Made by a program: the position numbers and the translations under genes. Below are positions 60,943 through 64,000 of a stretch of 64,000 nt of DNA, one piece after another (the first letter of the stretch is position 1; the number at the start of each line of letters is the position of its first letter). The stretch is from contig CAZIUE010000010.1 of assembly GCA_964542535.1 (NCBI GenBank), forward strand, positions 62,001 to 126,000. The letters are read 5' to 3'. The notes below the pieces were generated by a model. The model was not told the origin of the DNA and searched no databases. It saw only the letters and a program-made list of their open reading frames with translations. The DNA is from Pseudopelobacter sp964542535. GTDB lineage: Bacteria; Desulfobacterota; Desulfuromonadia; Geobacterales; Pseudopelobacteraceae.

Positions 60943-61713
60943 TTACAGGCCGATCACGTTGTAGCCGCAATCGACGTAGTGCACCTCGCCGGTAACGGCG
61001 TTGGCCAGGTCGCTCACCAGGTAGATCGCCGAGCCGGCCACGTCCTCCTGGGTCGTGTTGCGTCGTAGGGGAGCCTTGCTCTCCACCTGGTTGAGGATAT
61101 GCACGAAGCCGCTGACCCCGGCCGAGGCCAGGGTCCGGATGGGGCCGGCCGAGATGGCGTTGACCCGGATCCCCTCGGGACCCAGGGCTTCGGAGAGGTA
61201 GCGCACCGACGCTTCCAGGGCAGCCTTGGCTACCCCCATGACGTTATAGTTGGGGAACACCTTCCGGGCGCCGTGATAGGTGAGGGTCAGAGCGGCTGCG
61301 TTACGCCCCTGCATCATGGTGTGGGCTTCCTTCAGTATGGCGATGAAGGAGTAGGCGCTGATGTCCAGTGCGGTGGCGAAGCCTTCTCTGGTGGTGTTGA
61401 GGATGGTTCCCTTGAGTTCTTCCTTGTTGGCAAAGGCAACGGCGTGGATGATGATGTCGATGCCGTCCCATACGGTGGAGAGTTCGCTGATTACCGCTTT
61501 GATGTCCTCGTCGCTGGTGAGGTTGCAGGGGAGGATCTTGGTTGCGTTCAGGGATTCCGCCAGGGGACGAACCCGTTTTTCCAGTGCCTCTCCGGCATAG
61601 GTGACGGCCAGTTCGGCTCCCTGACGGTGCAGCGCCTGCGCGATGGCCCAGGCGATGCTCTTGTCGTTGGCGATGCCGAAGATGAGCGCTTTCTTGCCCT
61701 GTAACAATGACAT
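60943..61713 (-). CDS. fabI: Enoyl-ACP reductase I (NADH)
   Basis: FabI makes the last reduction in fatty-acid elongation. The protein of 256 residues starts LLQGKKALIFGIANDKSIAWAIAQALHRQGAEL, has the Y-x6-K active site seen as Y in NYNVMGVAKAALEASVRY, the preceding SAYSFIAI, and the IRVNAISAGPIRTLA block. The SDR-type FabI is the triclosan-sensitive form. Start ATG is preceded by AACATC with weak Shine-Dalgarno (CCGGAGGATA further up). Confidence 0.97.
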   Translation of the reverse strand: MSLLQGKKALIFGIANDKSIAWAIAQALHRQGAELAVTYAGEALEKRVRPLAESLNATKILPCNLTSDEDIKAVISELSTVWDGIDIIIHAVAFANKEELKGTILNTTREGFATALDISAYSFIAILKEAHTMMQGRNAAALTLTYHGARKVFPNYNVMGVAKAALEASVRYLSEALGPEGIRVNAISAGPIRTLASAGVSGFVHILNQVESKAPLRRNTTQEDVAGSAIYLVSDLANAVTGEVHYVDCGYNVIGL

Positions 61714-61786
61714 AGATGTTCTATCCTCCGGAGTGAGATAATGTGCTCATGGACGGTGCGCGTAAACGGCGGGAGAACGGCGGACT

Positions 61787-62047
61787 TCAGAGCACCGTCC
61801 GGACGTTGGGGGCCGGGGGCAGGGGAGGGGTGCCGGCGGGACGCTCCGGCGCCCCAAGGGGCAGGGCCGAGAGCCGGGCCTCGATGCCGTCCAGGCGCTT
61901 TTCGATCCCGGTCAGCACCTCCAGCGTCCGATCCAGCTTTCCCTTGATGGCGAAGACCACGAACGGCGTGACCAACAGCACTACTGCCATGAAAAAACAG
62001 AGGATGCTCATCATTACCGCGAATCCGCCCAGAATTTCCATGCACAT
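61787..62047 (-). CDS. Small membrane protein with coiled coil
   Basis: 86 residues: one N-terminal membrane segment (GGFAVMMSILCFFMAVVLLVTPFVVFAI), then a short coiled coil (LDRTLEVLTGIEKRLDGIEARL) and a Pro-rich tail. A second start two codons on (62041) is better placed relative to GGGAGAT. No family recognised. It sits just upstream of fabI on the same strand. Confidence 0.6.
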   Translation of the reverse strand: MCMEILGGFAVMMSILCFFMAVVLLVTPFVVFAIKGKLDRTLEVLTGIEKRLDGIEARLSALPLGAPERPAGTPPLPPAPNVRTVL

Positions 62048-62232
62048 CTCCCGTCCCTGTTGCGTGGAACGTCTATAGCATAGAGATGGTCAAATGTTAA
62101 TAACAAATCGGCAGATCGGCCCGGAATGCCTGATTGTTCCGGCGATTTGGAACCCGGGGTGCGAAAAGCGGTGAATGTCGCCGCGAGTTGTGCTATTTTG
62201 CCACGGTTATTTTTTCATGCAAAGGGTACCAC

Positions 62233-62853
62233 GTGAATCTGATCCCCATTACCTCCCCCCGCTTCCTCGCTCCGGAACAGGTGACCGCCATGCCTGACTG
62301 GCGCCTGATCTTTGGAAACGACAACCCGCTGGCCCTGGAAATCGGCTGTGGCATGGGCGACTTCATGGCCCAGGTGGCGCAGCTCCACCCGGACTGGAAT
62401 TTCATCGCCATCGATTACTACAACAAGGGATGCCTCAAGACCTGCAAGCGCATCGATGGCCTGGAATTGGACAACGTGCGGGTGGTTCGGGATGAGGCGC
62501 GCTCGTTCATGACCCGTTGTATCCCCCCCCGGTCGTTACGGACGGTGGTTATCAACTGTCCCGACCCCTGGCCCAAGCTGCGTCACCGCAAACGCAGGCT
62601 GGTGAATGCCGGATTCGTGACCTTTCTGGCGGATTACATGCTGCCCGGAGGAGACTTTCACTTTGCCACCGATTTCGACGACTACGGCGAAGACGTGGCC
62701 CGGATGATGCCGGGAATCGACGGATTTGAAAACGCCCTGACCCCTGACCTGTTCCGGCACACGCGGGAACAGTATCCCTTGTCCAAATACATGAAAAAAT
62801 TCATGACCGAAGGGAAACGGATCTACTTCGTCCATTATCGCAGAACGGTCTGA
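62233..62853 (+). CDS. trmB: tRNA (guanine-N7-)-methyltransferase
   Basis: TrmB methylates G46 of tRNA. Motifs: SAM-binding LALEIGCGMGDFM, the family block NCPDPWPKLRHRKRRLVNAGFV, and the C-terminal TEGKRIYFVHY. From GTG 62233 it has 206 residues. The canonical FPDPWPK here reads NCPDPWPK. The preceding 180 bases hold no gene. Confidence 0.95.
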   Translation: MNLIPITSPRFLAPEQVTAMPDWRLIFGNDNPLALEIGCGMGDFMAQVAQLHPDWNFIAIDYYNKGCLKTCKRIDGLELDNVRVVRDEARSFMTRCIPPRSLRTVVINCPDPWPKLRHRKRRLVNAGFVTFLADYMLPGGDFHFATDFDDYGEDVARMMPGIDGFENALTPDLFRHTREQYPLSKYMKKFMTEGKRIYFVHYRRTV

Positions 62854-62898
62854 GGCGGGCGGCTAGGGTCGCTCTCCCGGTGTGTGTCGTGCGTCTCC

Positions 62899-63753
62899 AT
62901 GTCTGAACGGTACGTCGAAAAATCGTTTCTCTATCTGCTGGTCCTGTCGCTCCTGCTGCATGTGGGAGCGTTTGCCCTGCTTGTGTACCTGCCCGGCGAG
63001 AAACCGCAACCTCCCAGGGAGCCGGTCTTCATCGATTTGCAAGAGATGCCGGGAGCGCCCGTTACCCCTGCTCCGGCGCGCCCTGAAGTAGAGGTGAAAC
63101 GGCGCTCGGATGCGAGGAGACGCGTGGAGCGTGAACGTGCGCCACGGGGCAGCGACAGCGTTGATCGCGGCGCGCGGCCGTCATCGCCGTCCGCCCGTCC
63201 CGCTCCGGGACGGGGCGCGGGCTCGGCCTCCCCTATTCTGCCGGGAACAGGGCGGCCTCGGGAGGAGAGCGCTGGAGTGGAATCGCCGGTGGCGGGTCTT
63301 CTGAAGCGCCGTTCTCCTGCCGGGCGTTCCGGCGGACCGCCCTCCCTCTACCCGGGTTCCCGGGGGATGGCCAGGCTGGAGGACAATTATCGCCGCAGGT
63401 TCGAAAAGGATGTGGCCGAGGGGGACACCGCGTTCCTCAACACCGACGACATCCGCTTCGGTTCCTTTCTGCGTCGTTTCGAGACTTCGGTCTACGGTGT
63501 CTGGCGCTATCCAGCGGAGGCCTCCCGAAACGGTATTCAGGGGGTTACGCCGGTCAGGATCACCTTCAACCGGGAGGGAAAGGTCGTTCATGTGGAACTT
63601 CTGAATAGTTCGGGAGCACAGGTGCTGGATGATGAAGTGTTCCGCACCCTGCGAATGATCGGCCCGGTGGGGGGCTTCCCCCGGGGATACGACAAGGACG
63701 AGTTCCACCTGATAGCATTCTTCCAGTACGGTATGACAAGGAAACTGAGATGA
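62899..63753 (+). CDS. TonB-like energy transducer
   Basis: A membrane anchor (FLYLLVLSLLLHVGAFALLVYL) is followed by a Pro/Arg/Ser-rich linker and a TonB-type C-terminal domain (about residues 195-284: IRFGSFLRRFETSVYGVWRYP, RITFNREGKVVHVELLNSSG). The linker is more basic than in E. coli TonB. The stop codon overlaps the start of the next gene, a cobalamin synthesis enzyme, which suggests a role in corrinoid uptake; that is inference. ATG 62899 is preferred; an upstream ATG is in frame. Confidence 0.85.
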   Translation: MSERYVEKSFLYLLVLSLLLHVGAFALLVYLPGEKPQPPREPVFIDLQEMPGAPVTPAPARPEVEVKRRSDARRRVERERAPRGSDSVDRGARPSSPSARPAPGRGAGSASPILPGTGRPREESAGVESPVAGLLKRRSPAGRSGGPPSLYPGSRGMARLEDNYRRRFEKDVAEGDTAFLNTDDIRFGSFLRRFETSVYGVWRYPAEASRNGIQGVTPVRITFNREGKVVHVELLNSSGAQVLDDEVFRTLRMIGPVGGFPRGYDKDEFHLIAFFQYGMTRKLR

Positions 63754-64000
63754 GCATCAACGGCTTCCTGATCGCCGCTCCCCAGAGCGGCAGCGGCAAG
63801 ACCACCGTCTCCTTGGCCATCATGGCCGCGCTCACGCGACGGGGGCTGGTGGTTGCCCCGTTCAAGTGCGGGCCTGACTTCATCGATCCGGGCTATCACC
63901 GCTTGGCCTGCGGCCACGATTCCATCAACCTGGATGGCTGGATGTGCCCGGAAACATTTGTTGCGTCCACCTTCCGTCTCCATGCCGCGGCCGCCGATTT
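63750..64000 (+). CDS. cbiA: Cobyrinate a,c-diamide synthase, N-terminal part (cut by window end)
   Basis: The first 83 codons show GFLIAAPQSGSGKTTVSLAIMAAL, a P-loop of the BioD/CobB type, and PFKCGPDFIDPGYH, the substrate region typical of CbiA/CobB. It amidates cobyrinate (or its Co form) in cobalamin synthesis. ATG overlaps the TonB gene stop (ATGA), so the two are translationally coupled. The CbiA versus CobB (hydrogenobyrinate) choice is not decidable; the anaerobic CbiA route is expected for this group. Confidence 0.9.
   Translation, partial: MSINGFLIAAPQSGSGKTTVSLAIMAALTRRGLVVAPFKCGPDFIDPGYHRLACGHDSINLDGWMCPETFVASTFRLHAAAAD

Overview
The window looks like a chromosomal segment of a GC-rich Deltaproteobacterium of the Geobacter/Pelobacter type (Geobacterales). 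The pointers are a Myxococcus-like MglB/MglA pair, a radical SAM protein of the alternative heme (Ahb/NirJ) type, very large PAS/GAF sensor kinases, c-di-GMP proteins and many small families familiar from this order (DUF4197, DUF309, DUF3820, UPF0158). This is inferred from gene content, since no rRNA marker is present. I see no transposase, integrase, prophage or CRISPR array.

Layout. 1-1290 (minus): a HEPN/MNT toxin-antitoxin pair whose last gene overlaps an msrB gene that runs off the left edge and carries a lipoprotein signal. 1385-4490: hisI-hisG, a periplasmic rhodanese, tRNA-Phe and a radical SAM/SPASM protein. 4637-6101: mglB-mglA with a good promoter, then tRNA-Ser. 6272-10454: rnhA and a PlsC-like acyltransferase on minus; on plus a 53-codon remnant of an EAL-HDOD gene sits ahead of a release-factor-like gene and mutS2. 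10482-13285: HNH nuclease, HAD hydrolase, small proteins, isochorismatase-like hydrolase. 13575-20203: a CusCBA-type copper/silver efflux operon with a sigma-54-like promoter and a small exported fourth gene. 20314-33300: mostly housekeeping and poorly characterised genes (DUF4197, FRG, DUF309, LysM, zinc phospholipase C-like, srkA, J-domain, TRIC, glycerate kinase, glycosyltransferase, dus, FKBP, an OvoA-C-like methyltransferase, slyX). 29978-30170 may hold a structured RNA.

33316-50175 (all minus) is the signalling and export block. The HlyD-like adaptor and double ATPase (47615-50175) are separated from their two likely ABC-2 permeases (36052-38344) by about 9 kb holding a NarX/NarL-type two-component pair, a GGDEF protein with a degenerate EAL domain and a 1306-residue CheB-CheR-PAS-kinase. 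A hybrid kinase lies beyond the permeases. Three diverged copies of a roughly 130-bp intergenic repeat lie at 47433-52180.

50514-64000: yceH, Nudix, tpx, copA, an AI-2E permease, UPF0158, an LpxH-like phosphatase, a penicillin-binding transpeptidase, hflX (with a puzzling start), fabI, trmB, a TonB-like protein and the beginning of cobyrinate a,c-diamide synthase. Copper handling is covered twice (cus operon and copA), oxidative damage repair by msrB and tpx, and c-di-GMP/chemotaxis-type signalling by the central block.
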